Part shown: piece after piece, positions 10,935 through 23,322 of the stretch
Layout: every line of letters starts with the position of its first letter
Numbering within the stretch: the first letter of the stretch is position 1
DNA from: Candidatus Opimibacter iunctus
GTDB taxonomy: Bacteria > Bacteroidota > Bacteroidia > Chitinophagales > Saprospiraceae
Length of the DNA: 64,000 nt
Direction: 5' to 3'
Assembly: GCA_016716665.1 (NCBI GenBank)
Contig: JADJVH010000001.1
Coordinates: forward strand, 434,001 to 498,000
Translations under genes and position numbers: made by a program
The notes under the pieces: model-generated
Told to the model about the DNA's origin: nothing
What the model saw: the letters and a program-made list of their open reading frames with translations, nothing else
The model's database searches: none

Positions 10935-13900
10935 ATGAGATCGACTTCCTCCTCTATACTTCGACTTCCCTGGTATTTTTCTTCCGGGACAACTCTGCTG
11001 TTGACCATTGTTCTCCTATCGGGCATGTCCGCATGTTCAGATAATTCCGGAACTTCTATACCAGGGGAGAAAACCCTGCAGGCTTCAAGGCCATTATTAA
11101 AACTGCTGGACGCAGAAGATACAGGAATCAAATTCAGCAACCAGATAGAGGAATCCTTTGAACTCAACGTCACCCGGCATATCAACAATTCCAATGGCGG
11201 TGGGGTAGCGATTTTTGATGCCAACAATGATGGGCTCCCTGATGTGTATTTCATCTCCAGCACCGGAGAAAATAAATTTTACCTTAATAAAGGCGGTCTC
11301 AAGTTTGAAGACCTCACCGAAAAATCAGGCCTGGCTTCACCTGGAGGGTTTGAGATGGCTGTCACAGCTGTAGATATCAATACAGATGGGTTCCTTGATC
11401 TGTATGTCTGTCGGGGAGGTCCTATGGAAGATGATACAAGACGTAATAAGCTATTTATCAATAATGGGGATCTGACCTTTACTGAATCCGCCAAACTATA
11501 CGGTATCGACGACAAATCCGCTTCGTCCGGTGCAAATTTCTTTGATTATGACCTGGATGGAGACCTGGACTTGTACCTCCTCAACTACCCGTCAGACTTT
11601 AGCTATGTCAATAAGATCATGGTCCAGCCTACCGCCGACAGCACCACCGTAGAACCCCTGCTGACACCTATAGGCCCTTACGATTCAGATCGCCTGTACC
11701 GCAATGAAGGGCCACCGAATCCTGATGGCACTGGTGGTTTCAAGGATGTATCTAAATCAGCAGGAATATGGAATTTTGCCTACGGCCTTAGTGTATCTGT
11801 TGAAGATTTCAATCACGACGGTTGGCCAGACGTTTATCTAGGCAATGACTTTATCCAACCTGACCGGCTCTATATTAATAACCGTGATGGTACGTTTACC
11901 GATAAGATAGATGAATACTTCCAACATTGTTCGCAGCAAACGATGGGGACAGAACTAGCTGATTTCGATAATGACGGGCTCTTTGACCTTTTTGCCGCAG
12001 ACATGCTCAGCCATACCCATTACCGGAGAAAAACAGTAGTCAGTACAAATTCACAGAACAAGTACACCAACCTTGTCGAACATAACTATTTCCTTCCGGT
12101 AGTCCGAAATGTGTTGCAGCGCAATAATGGTGATGGCACTTTTAGTGATATTGCCTGCCTGGCCAATGTATCACAGACGGATTGGAGTTGGAGTGGCTTA
12201 CTGGCTGATCTCAACAACGATGGCTGGAAGGATTTGCTGGTGACCAATGGATATCAACGGGAACTTTCTGATGTGGATTTCATCAATCTTACCTTTCCAG
12301 GAAATCAAATCCAAGGGCAGGCTGGAGGATCAGTTTCCAAACGTTTATGATTTTCTGAAATTAATCCCACAATATAAAATCCGGAACTTTGTCTTCCAGA
12401 ATACCGGAAATCTAACGTTTGATGATCAGAGCGGAAAATGGATGACCATGAAGGCCTCCTGGTCCAATGGGGCCTCGACTGCTGATCTTGATGGAGATGG
12501 AGACCTGGATTATGTGGTCAACACCATTGATGACTATGCCTTTGTGTACCAAAATGAATCTGAAAAAACTCCGGATAACCATTATATCCAATTTGTTTGT
12601 TCAGGCCAGGAAAAAAATCCACTTGGGGTAGGTACATCTGTGATGATCTATACTGATTCGTCTAAGCAGTATCAATATCTAAATCCCACGCAGGGTATCT
12701 TTTCTTCTGTTCAGCATCTCCTCCATTTCGGGCTTGGCTCACATACCACCATAGATAGTGTAATAGTCCGCTGGCCGGATGGAATGTCACAAAAACTGAC
12801 CAACGTATCTGCCAATCAGCGAATCACGTTGAAGCATGGTGATGCATCTGAATTGAAACGTGATGATGCGCCAAAGCAAACGATGTTTAGAAATAATTTC
12901 CTCGCTTCCGGGCTGAAGTTCAGACATACCGAAAACTATAATGTTGATTTTGAAACGACATTTCTACTTCCATGGTCGCTCTCTGACCTGGGCCCATTGA
13001 TGGCAACAGCAGATGTCAATAAGGATGGCTGGACTGATGTGTATGTTGGTAATTCGTTTAATAAACCGGGGGGACTCTATACCCAGCAAGCTGACGGAAC
13101 TTTCAAACTGATCAGTCGCGAAGCCTGGGACATCGATTCAGTCTATGAGGATCATGGCGCTCATTTTTTGATGCCGATATGGATGGTGACATGGACTTGC
13201 TGGTGATCAGTGGTGGCTATGAAAGCAGCAACCCGGATGCCTGGCAAGCCAGGCTCTATATCAACCTTGCACCAGGCAAATTTTTACATGCCAAAGGAGC
13301 CATACCTAAAATGGAAGGTGTTGCCCTCAGAGCCACATCACTTGATTACGATGCCGATGGAGATATCGATTTGTTTATTGGCGGGCGGGTTTTGCCAGGA
13401 AAATATCCACTGGCCCCGGCAAGTTACATCCTGCGAAACGACAGGAATAAATTTGTTGATGTGACTAAGGAAGTTGCGCCCGAGTTTGCCAATATCGGCA
13501 TGGTAACCGACCTGCAATTTGGGAATATAGATGAGGACCCTGCACCTGAGCTCATTGTTGTTGGAGAGTGGATGCCTGTGTGTGTATTCAAAATAGCAGG
13601 CGGCAAATTAAAATTAAATGCTCCTGATGTGAATGGATTTGCACAATCCAATGGATTCTGGAACAGACTGGCCTTGGCAGACCTTGATAATGATGGTGAT
13701 ATTGATATAATAACAGGCAACCTCGGATTAAATTCGAACTACAGGGCAAGTGCTGACTACCCTATACAATGCTATGCATCTGACTTTGACGCCAATGGCA
13801 GTATAGATCCTATCATCACTTATTTTGAAGACAGCACGTGTTATCCTATGATACAGCGTGATGTTATGATCAAGCAACTTCCGATACTCAAGAAGAAATA

Positions 13901-14354
13901 TATCCGTGCACATGATTACGCTGCATCTTCCATAGAAGATATTTTCACCGCAAAGCAATTAAAATCAGCATTGGTCTTTTCATGTGAAATGCTGGAAACC
14001 GGATGGTGGGAAAATGAGAATGGTGATTTTACATTTCATGCTTTACCTGTTCAGGCACAGATCTCTCCTGTCAATAGTATTTTGGTATATGATTTTGACC
14101 AGGACGGGAAGCAGGATATATTTGTAGCGGGAAACAAGTATAATATGGAAGTTGAAACCGGTCGCCTTGACGCCGGGACCGGAGCGTACTTCAAAGGAGG
14201 AAAAGACCATTCTTTCCACTGGATCAATAACCTTGAGACAGGAATCTGGGCCAACAAAGATGTGCGCGATGCTGCCTTGTTGACCGGCCCGGAAAATCAC
14301 TTATCCATTATTATTTCCAACAACAACGACTATATACAAGTCTATCGTAAATAA
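10935..14354 (+). CDS. FG-GAP/VCBS repeat lipoprotein with ASPIC/UnbV domain (two frameshifts)
   Basis: About 1139 residues from ATG 10935, chosen because it directly precedes a lipoprotein signal (TIVLLSGMSAC). Repeated calcium-type loops (DANNDGLPDVYF, DYDLDGDLDLY, DFNHDGWPDVYLGN, DLDNDGDIDI) are typical of the beta-propeller FG-GAP/VCBS family, and an ASPIC/UnbV-type domain lies near residues 560-635 (FGLGSHTTIDSVIVRWPDG). The reading frame changes near 12300-12325 and again near 13165-13172. The second is explained by one T missing from a T run (cat-ttt-ttt-gat expected for HFFDAD). Known relatives are outer-membrane proteins that often sit by SusC/SusD systems; none is seen here. The small lipoprotein at 14396 follows closely and may be co-transcribed. 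Substrate unknown. Confidence 0.85.
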
Positions 14355-14395
14355 AAAAGAGTCCATCAACACATATAACTACCTCTAATCAAAGG

Positions 14396-14995
14396 ATGAC
14401 TATGACTAAAATAATCTTGACCTTTTGCACTTGTCTTTTCCTCTTCACATTAGCAACTGTTGAAAGCTGTAAACCTGGCGATTCAACATCACCTACTAAT
14501 TACGAACGAGAATATTCGCAACCCGCTGATTCTGTCCGAAAAAAAGATGTGGAAGTCCAGGTAGAGAACATAAATGCTAAGCTCAGGAGTGCAACTTTAA
14601 AAAGGATTCCTTACCCTGCTGAAGGTTCCTTAGATACGCTTGATTATTGGGAACTCAACAATAAGCCTATACGCATATCCCTAAGGGTAATGAGGGGTGA
14701 TATGGAGCTCTGGCCAACCTTCTTTGTACAGGATGATCAATTGATCCTGGTGAGATACAGGACATGGTCAAAAGCACCACCTATGCCTTGGGCTGAGGAA
14801 AATATGATATACCTGCGTGATGGAAGGATATTCTATTGTGATGAGCGAAGAAGTGATTTGCCTGACAACAGCATTCCTGCAAATGTCAGGTTGCTTCCTT
14901 TTAGTATGAGCACCAAGTCCTTTGCTGAACTTGAAACTAAGTACAAAGAAGATTGGTTGAAAATCAAGGAAGTACTTGCCCGTCAAACCAAATAA
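14396..14995 (+). CDS. Putative lipoprotein, unknown function
   Basis: 199 residues. The N-terminus has a hydrophobic signal followed by a lipobox-like LATVESC, so it is probably a lipoprotein. The rest is hydrophilic with no repeat or recognised motif; a segment rich in aromatic residues (DYWELNN, LWPTFFVQDDQ) suggests a small beta fold. It starts 42 bp after the FG-GAP lipoprotein in the same direction, so the two may form an operon. M3 (14402) is an alternative start. I do not recognise the family. Confidence 0.7.
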   Translation: MTMTKIILTFCTCLFLFTLATVESCKPGDSTSPTNYEREYSQPADSVRKKDVEVQVENINAKLRSATLKRIPYPAEGSLDTLDYWELNNKPIRISLRVMRGDMELWPTFFVQDDQLILVRYRTWSKAPPMPWAEENMIYLRDGRIFYCDERRSDLPDNSIPANVRLLPFSMSTKSFAELETKYKEDWLKIKEVLARQTK

Positions 14996-15035
14996 CCAAC
15001 TTACACCAACAGGCCTTGATCACCTTAATGATTTT

Positions 15036-16400
15036 CTAATCCAACACAGGATTTACCCAATCCAGTTTCTGGTAGAAGTGATGAGGCGCTCGTGAGATAT
15101 CTGTCGAAGGCTCTATAAAATATTGAGATGGCCTGCCATTATATCTGACCCTGATCCTCGCATTCACTACCGGGTTGACAATTCCTCCTTTTGTAGCAGC
15201 TATATTGTGTAAGAGACTTCCGAAATCTGCAATAGAACGTGGATCCATGGAGAGGTTTAGCATCTGCATTTCATTGATCATCGTCCTGATGTCTACCAGA
15301 TAAGTAGTATCCCTTGCAGGATCAAAAACACTAAAACTCATTTCATCCACCTGGCGGGTATCTACTTTCATGCGCCATGAAAACCTGTTTCCAATGGTCG
15401 TCCAATCAAGGTCGTTTGGGAAGAAATGGCCCCTGAAAGGGAATAACAACTGGAAGGCAAAATAAGCCACAAGGAAGCCATACACCCAGTTTGAAGCGCG
15501 TAATTTCTCTGGTTTATTCAATATCTCCACTTCACTTTCAAGACCAGTCCCAGGAGCCTTTTTAAACCATTTCCGGATGAATGGGAGCTCCTCCGTTTCA
15601 AAGTAGATGATCAGGCCGATCATCATGATATAAGGGAAGATTCCAATATCAGAAAAGATCCGTGAATTGCTGAAGTGAAAAATAACAAACGGAATAATTG
15701 CCCAGTTACGGATCGGCTTATACCAAAGTAATAAGGGTGCTGCAATATCAATCAGGAAGCCGACATAGGTCAGGGTGTGTACACCAAATTCATTCTTATA
15801 AATCGGGGCAAGAATATGGTCCGCCGGCATCCTGCTGAGCAGTGTCCTGACAGGCTCCCCTCTCACCAGCCAGTCGTAGGTAATCTTGGCTATGCCCCCG
15901 TAGAAATAGACTATAATAATCTGGGCCTGAATGATAAAGGGCTGCCAACGAGGAATCAGATTAGACAGTGGCTTACGACGTCGCAATGACAGCCACTGAT
16001 CAGCATCTGTCACACTGAGCAGGACCGCGAGTAAAATGAACAGGTAGATGTGGTTATTGTAAATACCCTTATCTATCAGGAAGATATAGGCATAGCCCAG
16101 TGCAAAGAACCTGCAGGCCCATTTGAATAAAACGCCGAAGGTGATCAAGACGGCACAACCCACCATCACATAGAGCAGGATATTCATCCAGGATTCCGGT
16201 AGTGGTTTAATCCAATAGAGGTACTCGTATTTGAAATTTATAGCAGGAAGGAAAAACATGTTCCGGACCAGGCCAATCCTGATATAATCAATCATCTCGT
16301 AGGTCATAAACAGTCCGTAGACTATCCGGAACAAACTGAGCACCCTGGCATCCACTTCAAAGCAAAGCCATGTCTTTGCCTGATCTAGTAAGCGCTTCAT
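15036..16400 (-). CDS. HTTM-domain, vitamin K-dependent gamma-carboxylase-like membrane protein
   Basis: 454 residues with several membrane segments. It resembles the carboxylase family closely in key places: LIDKGIYNNHIYLF corresponds to the stretch of the human enzyme that contains catalytic Lys218, here K111, followed by NNH. VYFYGGIAKITYDW and FHFSNSRIFSDIGIFPY also match conserved family blocks. Known members carboxylate glutamate to the calcium-binding gamma-carboxyglutamate using reduced vitamin K and CO2; bacterial members are mostly untested. The large lumenal C-terminal part of animal enzymes is shorter here. The gene lies between an FG-GAP lipoprotein and a dockerin-bearing protein, both calcium-type. 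Activity is inferred; HTTM proteins of other function exist. Confidence 0.8.
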   Translation of the reverse strand: MKRLLDQAKTWLCFEVDARVLSLFRIVYGLFMTYEMIDYIRIGLVRNMFFLPAINFKYEYLYWIKPLPESWMNILLYVMVGCAVLITFGVLFKWACRFFALGYAYIFLIDKGIYNNHIYLFILLAVLLSVTDADQWLSLRRRKPLSNLIPRWQPFIIQAQIIIVYFYGGIAKITYDWLVRGEPVRTLLSRMPADHILAPIYKNEFGVHTLTYVGFLIDIAAPLLLWYKPIRNWAIIPFVIFHFSNSRIFSDIGIFPYIMMIGLIIYFETEELPFIRKWFKKAPGTGLESEVEILNKPEKLRASNWVYGFLVAYFAFQLLFPFRGHFFPNDLDWTTIGNRFSWRMKVDTRQVDEMSFSVFDPARDTTYLVDIRTMINEMQMLNLSMDPRSIADFGSLLHNIAATKGGIVNPVVNARIRVRYNGRPSQYFIEPSTDISRAPHHFYQKLDWVNPVLD

Positions 16401-16462
16401 ATCAACCTGTTTTAAGGTTAAAGCAAAGTATAATAATCACACAAATCTAGTAAAAAGAGAAA

Positions 16463-16523
16463 GCCTCCCCCCAACGAATTGGAGAGAGGCCATCTCAAAA
16501 CCGGTTTTTATCACTAAAAACCG
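16463..16523 (-). terminator. Double-hairpin terminator after the 16541-22788 gene
   Basis: Read on the minus strand, the first hairpin (CGGTTTTTA/TAAAAACCG, 16502-16523) lies just after the stop codon at 16541. The second (GCCTCTCTCC against GGGGGGAGGC, 16463-16490, with two or three G-U pairs) is followed by TTTCTCTTTTTAC. Together they should stop transcription before the carboxylase-like gene. Confidence 0.7.
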
Positions 16524-16540
16524 TAATCTATTTTCAACGA

Positions 16541-19500
16541 TTATTCGATGATGATCATCTTCTTAGTCGCTGAGTACTCATTAGCATCAAGCCTGTAGTA
16601 GAGAACGCCTACTGCTGGGATGTCTTTGCTGCTTACAGAGATTGTATTGTAGCCCTTCACAGATTCCTGCTCTTTAACTACAAGTACTTTACCTGTTACA
16701 TCAAATACACTCAACGTTACGTTTCCAGCTACTGGAAGATCATAACCGATCACTGTGGTTCCCTTGAATGGGTTTGGTTCGTTCTGGTACAGTGCGAACT
16801 CAGCTCCAATCTCAGCACCACGGAAAGTCAGTTTCAGATCCTTGATATCAGATGAAGTATTGTAAGCTTCTGCTTCAGTCACCTTAGAGTTGATGTTGAT
16901 CATCTCACTCAGTTGACCAGCTGCAGTAGCCTGGAAGTGCAGTGTGAAGAGTACATCAGAAGCAGTAGCGCTTACGCCACCTACCTTGTTCCAGCTCGCT
17001 GTAAGCGTGCTGCCAAACACACCCATGTTTTCATCAGTCATCGTCACTAAACCTGACTCAACTCCACGGAACTCAAGACCATTAGCCTGCATTGTGAACT
17101 GGTAACCTTCAATACCTGCGAAGTCAGTAGAACGTATTGCTACGTCAACCATTTGACCTGCTGTTACTGTACGGTTCTCAGCTACAAAGTTTACAACGCC
17201 GTTTCCACCGCGTGGCATGATCTTGATTTGCATTTGCCTGAACTGTATTGTTAACGTCACCAACCTTGATAGCGACAAAGTCCTTATCCATTTCATTACC
17301 GCTCATGCCAGCCATGTTGATAGACTCGTTGAATGGCCATGGGCTGGTAACATCAGCAAACTGGAAGCCCTTATCTACAAATCTCCAGCTCTTGTTAGAT
17401 GGAAATGCTGGGTAGATTCCAAGGATCAGTTTACGTATTTCCACCAGGTCAATAGCACTTACATTCTGGCTGTTGTTAGCATCAGCTGCAATCAGGTCAT
17501 AAGGGTTGTTCATCGTTTCAATACCTAACAGGTGCTTCTGGATCTTCACGAGGTCAAGTGTAGATACACCATTCCTGTGAGCATCGTTACGATCAGCATT
17601 TACTGAGAAGTTGTTTGGTATAACAACATTATCAAAGTTGTACTGGCCGTTTGTAGTAGTAACATAAGTTGGGAATACGTGGCCTGGAGCATTGATGCTT
17701 ACAGCTACCTTCTCAACTGATTGTACATCTTCTGTCAGGACCTGACCAGCGAGGATGCTACCTGAACCGTCGCAAACACCATTGTTATCTGTTATAACGA
17801 TCGTCGTTGTGCAGTAATCCTTGTTACGCTCACTCCAGCTGATCTGACCATTACAGTTATCATCTGTGCCGCCATCAGCAACCCAGATCTGTGTGCTCAG
17901 TTCAACACCAAATGCAGGTACATTATCGCATGTATATGTAAAGCTTGGTGTGTATGTAGCACCACTGAAGCTGTATAACAAGTCAGCTTCTGGTGTGCAA
18001 TCATCAAAGCTAGATGCATTGAAGTCCTTAGCCCATACGGTCACCTGACCACCTATCGGCATCACTACGGTGCTCAGACCGTTGATACATACCGGTGAAG
18101 GCTGCTTGCAGTCTTCCAGACGGAACAGGTATTCGCAATGGCTCCAGTTACCGCAACCATCTTCTACACTCCACAGGATCCGGTGGTAATCACCGCAGAA
18201 CTGGCTGTTGTATGGAAGACCGTTCAGACGGATTGACTGGATCGTGCTCTGACGTGTATCAAAACTCAATACCGCATCATTGTTTTCATCAACATCTGCT
18301 GTAGAAGTCGTCTTCAGGTAGATGAAGTCTGTTCCGTTGAAAGGATAGAGCTTAACATCATAGTTAACGATATCACTGCATGTTTCATGAACTGTACGAG
18401 ACAGGTTCAGGTGTACGCTGCAGCTTGAAGCCAATGGATTGTCTTCACCAAGGAATGCCTGGTTGTTGTCTGGTAAGGATACGCCCTCATCAGCTACACA
18501 CAATGTCACTGTTTCACATGGTGCTACAAATTCAGGACCATCCTCGTCGTGAACCTTGATCACCTGTGTATAGTGCCACAAGCCTTCTCCTGTCTGTGAA
18601 TTGTACTGGCACCAGTCAATAACTGCCCACTCACGTAAGATCTTGAAGCAAGCACCATCTACAAAGTCGAATCTTGTGTCTTCGTATGTAACACCGATAA
18701 GGCTGCAAGCATCATCAAACACGGTTGGTGCACCCAGGTTGCCTAAGTCTTCAGGACATGTGGTCAACAATACATCACATGGCCAGATTACTCCGTCTTG
18801 TGGGTTAGAGTTGTTACATGTGTTGTCAGTGATATAGAAAGGATCGTAGTCTACAACCCAGATACGCTGTGTGCAGGTACCAGGAGCAACACCTTCGTTG
18901 CCATCGCTGGCGCTGAAACGACGCTCGATCAGTTTAACTGCACCATCAGGTGCGTTGCCTGGAAGATCGTCACCACTGCAATCATCGATCACACGTACTC
19001 TCACCTGTAAGTTAACCTCACAGTTGTCATCTGCCCATCCGTCGATACCCCAGAAATGTGGCTGGTTGTAATCTTCGTTTCCTGGATCGTTGATGATGAT
19101 ATTATTCCTGACGCTCTCATCATATCTGAATGCATCATACAGGTTACCAAATACAGCGCTCAATGGATCCTCATCGAGGTTTCCGTTAGCATTGCCATCA
19201 GCATCTACGAATGTGCCTTCCTGTACATTGAACCAGAAGTCGCAGCTTACGATGATATCAGGAGGACACTCTACGAATGGAGAGATCTTATCCTGAACCT
19301 GAGCTTCAACCATACAATAGTTACGGTTACCAGCAAGGTCAGTTACTTCTAACTCAACCATGATTGGGCCAGCACCTACGTCGCAGCAAGCGAATGGAAC
19401 ACATGGACGGTGAACTGTACCACGGTCACGGCTATTCACTGGTGGGATACCACCTGGAATGTCATCTATGCAAGCTCCTTCTGTTGTCCAGTCGAAGTCA

Positions 19501-22500
19501 ATGCAGCTATCCATACGACGTACGCGGAATGTTACCGGACCGCAATTGTCATAAGATCCATCATCAAATACATGTGCAGGTACTAATGTGATTCCAAAAG
19601 GACCATCATTTGTAAGAGACACAACCGTGTGCTCATCGCAATTCGCAACAGGAACTACATCATCAACAACGCTGATAACAAAGCTGCAAGAAGAATGATT
19701 GCCGCACTCGTCAGTTGCAGTCCAGGTTACAGTATGGTCACCCAGTGGTAACTGGTTGATTACATAGTTGTTTCCGAAGTTAACTACAATACCTGCATGT
19801 TGAAGTCAGGCTTAAGGTATAAGCTGATCCGCAAGCATCAAAAACAGATGGTTTAGGAACGCTTACGTTAGCATAGCAATACCAGAAATCTGTACCTACT
19901 TCGAAGTCAGCTGGGCAAACAAGCTCAGGAGCTTCGTCGTCTGTCAGCTTGATTACTTGTACGCACTCTACAGTGGTCTGAGTACACCAGTCAAGAACGG
20001 TCCAGGTACGAACGATCTTCTCGCCGTTACCGCAATCGTTAAGTGGTTTGTCCCAGTATCCAACAAAGATGTTACATACGTTGTCTTCATCTGTAATTTC
20101 ATTGCCATTAACGGTTGGCCAGCCTGTGAAATCAGGATCTGAAGAATCACCGCAATGACCGATATAAGCAGGAGGACAAGCAACGCTGTCAAGTACTAAA
20201 GGCTGAACTGTGATGTTCTGATCGCAAGCAGCAGAGTTGCCGCTACCATCAGTAGCTACCCAATGACGGGTTACGATCAAGCCTTCGCAAGGATCACCTG
20301 ATTCTGTGTCTGTATAAGTTACATCTACTTCACCGCAGTTGTCTGCAGGATCAACAGAAGGAACATCAACAAGAATTGATACACCAACAGCTAAGATATG
20401 ACCACCATCAAGTACTGGGGAGTCGTCATAAACCCTAACAGTCCAGATACCGCTTGCATCTTCACCATCTACGTTAAAGAGGTTTGGACCAAGTGTGTTA
20501 CCGCCATTGAAGATCGGAAGAATACGTGGTAAGTCAAGACCATTACAGTCTACTGCGTTAACACCTTCATCATCAAACCAAGTATCGATTGGGAAGTTAC
20601 CACCGCAACCACCTACTTCGAATACATCTACAACAGTACCGGATGGTGAAATCACCTGAACGTTAACGTCACCGGTAAAGGTGTGGTCAAGGCATGTAAA
20701 GCGAATGTCTACGTCCTGAACTGGAGTACCAACAGGTAAGTATGTGTAGTCAAACTCATAAGTAAGGTCGATGTTCTGACCACCTGGAATATCCAAAGGA
20801 TCGTTCAGGCCTTCATAAACAATCTCCTGGTAACCGCTCACTGCTGGAGCTGGTTCAGTTGGTAACTGTGCACCGCACATGATCGTTACGTCCCTGCAAA
20901 GGATAGTTGGTGGTATCTTATCTTCAACAGATATAGTACCCCAGCAGCTATTGCCGGTTGTAGGATCAGTTACAGTAACCTGGAGTGTTTCGCCGATAGC
21001 ATCGTTATCGATAGTTACACCACCGAAACCTGAGCCGAAGCCTTCGATTGCAACGATATAATCATCATAGCAGCCGTATGGGCCACCTTCGAGGATCATG
21101 TCTGTAGTCACATATGCTTCGCAGTTTTCATTTACAGAAACCTGTACGTTGTCATTGCAAGCAAGCGTAGTAGTAGGATTAGGATACTCATTGATTGTTA
21201 CATCAAAGCAGCAGGTTGAAGTATTACCAACAACGTCAGCAACAACAAAGCAATTGGTAGTAGTACCGATTGGGAATGTGCTGCCAGATGGTAAACCAGC
21301 TGTTTGAGTAGGAACAGGATCAGTAACAGTAGCAGAGTTAACTGCGATGTTTGGAGCTGAAGTAGCACCTGCCTGGAACAAGTTAGAAAGTTGTCCGAAA
21401 GAAACCGGACCACCTTGCATTGTCCAAGGACCGTTGCTTTGTGGGCCTGTTGTGTTGAAGTAGTTAAATACTACGCAAGCATTCTGACCGAAAATGTGGA
21501 AAGCCTTAGTAGCTCCCGGAGCGATCAAAATGTCTGAAGTAAGATCTAACTGAGCCAACGGACCACTACCTGTATTGAAATAAGGAGGAATCGGGTTAGC
21601 GATTGCAGGACCAATGTTTGTCCATGCACCAGCGTTTGTTTCAACACCTGCATAAGTAGCACCATTGCTCACAAACACTTGCATGGTTTGAGGAGCATTG
21701 ACAATACCGAAAGCAGGGTTACCAAAGCGAACACCAAAACCTGTTACACTCAATGGTGTAGCACCTGTATTGGTCAGGTTGAAATAAACACCACCTGGAA
21801 GTGTGTTACCAGAAAGGGTGTAAGCTGTACCACCACCGTGAGCAGCAAAGTTAGCTGGCAATTGGTAAGCAGGACCTTGAACAAAGAATGGGCAGTTGTC
21901 AGTCACACCTACAGTATAACCTACGATTTGCTCGCAAGCACCTGGGTCAAGTGTGATATTGATATTAGCCGGGCAAGAAATGACCGGTGGTACCAAATCC
22001 TGAACGGTTACAGTGTTGGTCACTGTGGCAACTGTTACGTTACCGCAAGGATCAACAAGTGTCCATACGATGTTGTGTGCACCTGAAGCTAAACCAGGAA
22101 TAGTAACTGAAGCAGGAATTGGAGAAGGAAGAACAACTGGTGTTCCACCGTCTACAGAATACCTCAGGGTCAGCGCTGCTGCACAACCTGCTGGGTTTTG
22201 AGCAGGAGTAGAAACTACTGCATCAGCAAGGCAATTGAATTGGCCTGTGCTAACAGTAGCGTTAGCTGGAGCTACCAAGCCGCAACCTGCGATAGGCACC
22301 TGAGCTACAGATGCAACCCATCCTGCGCAAGAAACGCTACCGTCGCTGCGGAAAAGGAAGGTCAATGCACCGGTTGCACCATTACCTGTCTGTGTACCAG
22401 GGCTTGTGTTCCAACCACCACCGCCGAAATTGACTGTAGTAGCTGTACCCGGGATTGCAGGAGCGCCGGTATTAGCATCATTGTAGATCCACATCGCATC

Positions 22501-22788
22501 CCAGCCTGACTCACATGCAAAACTGGAGAACGTAACACGTACCCGGTGTGTTGCTGCGCTAGAAGGCATAAAGGTTACGACAGAATTCGGACCTGAACTG
22601 TTTGAGTAGTTAGCTGCCGCACCACCATTGTCGAAGAAATTGAACGAGCAAAGGGTGGGTGGCGCCAACGTAAATGTTGACGGCCCGGTATTGTATGGCA
22701 TATTAACATTGGTCTGAGCAGAAAGATCAGCCAACATAAATACACCAAGCAACATCAGGCAAAAAGAAGTAAATGTTACTTTTTTCAT
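16541..22788 (-). CDS. CUB/HYR/P-domain/dockerin-like/cohesin-like secreted protein with T9SS type A tail (two frameshifts)
   Basis: About 2080 residues from ATG 22788 (signal peptide ending LADLSAQ; an ATG at 22836 only adds an atypical leader). Order: a CUB-like domain (about 25-165, with CSFNFFDNGG, FRSDGSVSCAGW), HYR domains, an unassigned beta region (300-480), a proprotein-convertase P-like domain (about 657-811, with TFTGDVNVQVISPSGT and GIWTVRVYDD), more HYR domains, the DDGSYDNC/CCD core, KILREWAVIDWCQ, a dockerin-like pair (GVSTLDLVKIQKHLLG, AADANNSQNVSAIDLVEIRKLILG), a cohesin-like sandwich (about 1862-1985) and a type A tail (NEPNPFKGTTVIGYDL to KKMIIIE). The frame breaks near 19792 (joined by SLTST-AGIVVNFGNNYVIN) and near 17225 (VQANANQ to IMPRGGNG). 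Co-directional with the 154-residue gene 69 bp upstream. Confidence 0.86.
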
Positions 22789-22857
22789 GAGATTGGTTGA
22801 TTTAATAAAGTGATTTATTATCATTCGTTGTAGCAATTCGTTGGTTTTTAAATAGAA

Positions 22858-23322
22858 TTATGGTCTCAGCAAGGATACAGCTGCATTTTTCTCAGCTGCT
22901 GCCTGCTCTGGCGTAATCCCTGGTTGGAGGGAGTTGTTGATTGCTTCCAGACCAGCTACGATTGACTCAGATATACCCTTACCAGCCTCGAGGTTCGCGA
23001 GGATGCTGCTGTAATAAGTATAAGTGCGCAATGAAGCATTGTAAGGAGCTGTTCCTTCAGTCTGCTGAGCCAGGTTGTTTTTCAATCCTTTGATTGCATC
23101 AAACAAACGAGTCTTTGCAGTTGGAACTGTAGTCCATGGACCTGCTGGCTGCAGGTACAATGATCTTGCTGCAGGCAATGATGTAGGTGATCCCGCAGTA
23201 AGGGTTGATTGAGCCTTCATGTCAACCTGCATTGCTGCAAATAACATAAAGGTCATTAAGAAAGGAAGAAAGCCTGGTTTGCTTAAGGCTACTCCCTTAA
23301 AAAGCGAAAATGACTTTTTCAT
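22858..23322 (-). CDS. Small secreted protein of unknown function
   Basis: 154 residues with an N-terminal signal (hydrophobic stretch ending MQVDMKAQS). The mature part is mostly predicted helical, rich in Ala and Leu (TRLFDAIKGLKNNLAQQ, ANLEAGKGISESIVAGLEAI), with no Cys and no T9SS tail. It lies directly upstream of the CUB/HYR gene in the same direction with a 69-bp gap, so it is probably the first gene of that operon and could be a chaperone or minor component for it. I do not recognise the family. Confidence 0.75.
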   Translation of the reverse strand: MKKSFSLFKGVALSKPGFLPFLMTFMLFAAMQVDMKAQSTLTAGSPTSLPAARSLYLQPAGPWTTVPTAKTRLFDAIKGLKNNLAQQTEGTAPYNASLRTYTYYSSILANLEAGKGISESIVAGLEAINNSLQPGITPEQAAAEKNAAVSLLRP

